The notes under the pieces are model-generated. The model worked only from the letters and a program-made list of their open reading frames with translations. It had not been told where the DNA came from and made no database searches. From Paulinella micropora (Eukaryota; Cercozoa; Imbricatea; Euglyphida), in assembly GCA_009731375.1 (NCBI GenBank), contig BJOX01000239.1, forward strand, positions 363,335 to 401,994: 38,660 bases of DNA, given 5' to 3'. The translations under genes were made by a program, and so were the position numbers. Every line of letters starts with the position of its first letter. The first letter of the stretch is position 1. Shown piece after piece: positions 37,618 to 38,660 of this stretch.

Positions 37618-37620
37618 TCA
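37618..37620 (-). other. In-frame TGA inside the viral fibre gene
   Basis: The codon order on the minus strand is AAT TTA TGA ATA CGA. The downstream S74 part has no start codon of its own in this frame. A CGA-to-TGA change at a CpG would explain it. Confidence 0.8.
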
Positions 37621-38496
37621 TAAATTACCGCTGGATGCTGTTGGGATGACTAACTCTCCCGATGTATTAATGTTCATCGCCTCAGTGTAAGATATATTGT
37701 TTCCAACAGCTGTTCCTGAATTATAATAAAAAGCGAGTTTTCCACCTTTTTGAATTAGAAAGTTTGAACCGCTGTGGCTTGATTTCCAGTTCGTGCCGTC
37801 AAAATAAGCATCAAAACTTAAATTGACATTGTCGTGTGCCCAGTTCAATAATTGAAATGTTGGATAATCATCTGTTGATATTACCGCCTGTAAGTGTGCT
37901 CCTCCGATATTACTTGCTGTTCCATATAATTCTAATCCGCCCGTTGCTCCATTTACTTTCGTTGTTCTGCCGATAATTATCGGTTTGCCTGATGCTGTTG
38001 TTATTTTATCACTCGTCGTTAATGTGGTTGTTGATATACCAGCACTAGCCGTTATCAATCCTTTTGTCCATAAAGTGCCGTTTGCCCCGTTTAATGACAT
38101 TAACAATTGTTCGGACGAGTTCTCCCATATAAATCCATCGGTTGAAGCATTGCTCACTCTAAATCTAACAGCAAAGGAAGTAAAATCATTGCCTGCAACC
38201 GCAGACCCTCCCGCTAGACTTCTGGTATTTGCACCTCCTCCATTTGAAGCCATATAAATACCATAATTTGTATTGCCAGTGTCCCACAAAAATATTCCGC
38301 GTGTATTACCTCCATTAGTATTTCCTTGTATAACTATGCTAGAGCCTCCTGTTGCTGTTAGTAGGCCACTCGCGGTTATCGTTGTTGTTGATATACCCGC
38401 ATTTGCCGTGATTAATCCACTCGCGGTTAGTGTAGTTGTTGATAGAACTAAACATTCGACAATCTTGGGGGTATCCCTTTTTCCGAAATTTTCCAT

Positions 38497-38660
38497 GAAG
38501 TATATGGACTTTTTTGAAAACGTGTGGAAATGAAAGGAAATCAATTCACTGATTGCAGAACATATAAAAATAATATTAAAATATGTTTTTATTAATTGTA
38601 ATACACTTTAACTTCATCTTCAGAGGTGGGCAGGAACCGGTCCGACACGGTAATCTTTCT
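38497..38660. other. Right flank, element end not resolved
   Basis: AT-rich to about 38615, then a short more GC-rich stretch (GAGGTGGGCAGGAACCGG). The change could mark the end of the viral element, but no inverted repeat to the left flank is visible by eye. Confidence 0.35.

Larger units (their letters stand above)
37045..38496 (-). pseudogene. Trimeric fibre with C-terminal peptidase S74 chaperone, split by one TGA
   Basis: The start is ATG 38496 (MENFGKRDTP), after CATATACTTC. The N-terminal shaft has repeats of the type LTASGLITANAGISTTTITAS and continues with a beta-rich receptor-like part. TGA at 37618-37620 then stops the frame, but the same frame goes on (IRKRPASTNDPQLFFKSGGY ...) with no ATG, into a classic S74 domain: S-D-R-R-L-K-A-D-I near 37430, GFIADEVKKVFPEFV, YTDFIPVLVSAFQHM, and a terminal coiled coil (VRDRVDNLEKENKLLLN). 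S74 domains fold trimeric fibres and then cut themselves off, so they must be fused to the shaft. The lesion is therefore inactivating unless read through. Total length would be about 483 residues. Confidence 0.72.
23441..38540. mobile_element. Integrated polinton-like / Maverick-class DNA virus
   Basis: A compact AT-richer block of about 15 kb has closely packed intronless genes in two convergent groups meeting near 29.0 kb. It encodes a family-B polymerase with protein-primed-type motifs, double jelly-roll capsid protein, penton protein, packaging ATPase and adenain-like cysteine protease, which together are the hallmark set of Polintons, virophages and polinton-like viruses. A fibre with S74 domain and small virion proteins are added. 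No integrase, helicase or terminal inverted repeat is seen; the right end may be beyond the window. The protease and the fibre gene each hold one in-frame stop, so this copy is probably an endogenous remnant of recent origin. Confidence 0.88.

Noticed and set aside
23031-38660. Terminal inverted repeats of the viral element
   Set aside because: I compared the left flank with the reverse complement of the right end by eye and found no match; the true right end may be outside the window.

Overview
The window is eukaryotic nuclear DNA. Several genes at the left contain short (about 49-61 bp) GT...AG introns. There is a degenerate Ty3/Gypsy-class retroelement, long GATA-type microsatellites, and a separate AT-rich block that is an integrated DNA virus of the polinton-like / Maverick class. 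I cannot name the host; a protist or alga would fit the virus type, but nothing here fixes it.

Layout. (1) 1-3317, plus strand: the 3' end of an unrecognised gene, a gene built from tandemly duplicated exons, and a repeat-rich gene with long poly-Glu tracts and duplicated Cys clusters; the last two may be one gene broken by a short assembly gap. (2) 3770-5318, minus strand: a decayed membrane-protein gene (weak SAM-like N-terminus, one transmembrane helix) carrying a 124-bp tandem duplication and 60-bp repeats. (3) 5319-6365: assembly gap and low-complexity DNA. (4) 6366-8070: very GC-rich coding sequence of unknown function, open in frame into a retroelement Gag. (5) 8071-19430: a large Gypsy-like retroelement with Gag, a zinc-knuckle-like motif, a possible aspartic protease, about 5 kb of unfamiliar modules separated by poly-Ser linkers, then RT, RNase H and a DD35E integrase. 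It is interrupted by many frameshifts and stops. A minus-strand fragment of a related element lies at 20338-20881. (6) 20882-23440: non-coding DNA with microsatellites and degenerate tandem repeats. (7) 23440 to at least 38500: the viral element.

The viral element has four plus-strand genes: an AP2/zinc-finger protein, a 1338-aa protein-primed type family-B DNA polymerase, and two small paralogues with an exonuclease-X-like C-terminal domain. They converge on a minus-strand block encoding a virion surface protein, the double jelly-roll major capsid protein, the penton protein, an adenain-like protease fused to a long coiled-coil/Pro-Gln region, a small basic core protein, the packaging ATPase, two small virion or membrane proteins, and a fibre ending in a peptidase S74 chaperone. 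This is a near-complete replication and morphogenesis set. No integrase and no terminal inverted repeat is visible, and the right end may lie outside the window.

Points most worth a second look: two viral genes (protease and fibre) are each split by a single in-frame stop with the downstream half intact; three matching 20-bp palindromes lie inside viral coding sequence, two of them differing only at symmetric positions so the palindrome is kept; exon duplication and a possible duplication-born intron occur in the host-type genes; and the retroelement carries unexplained modules.
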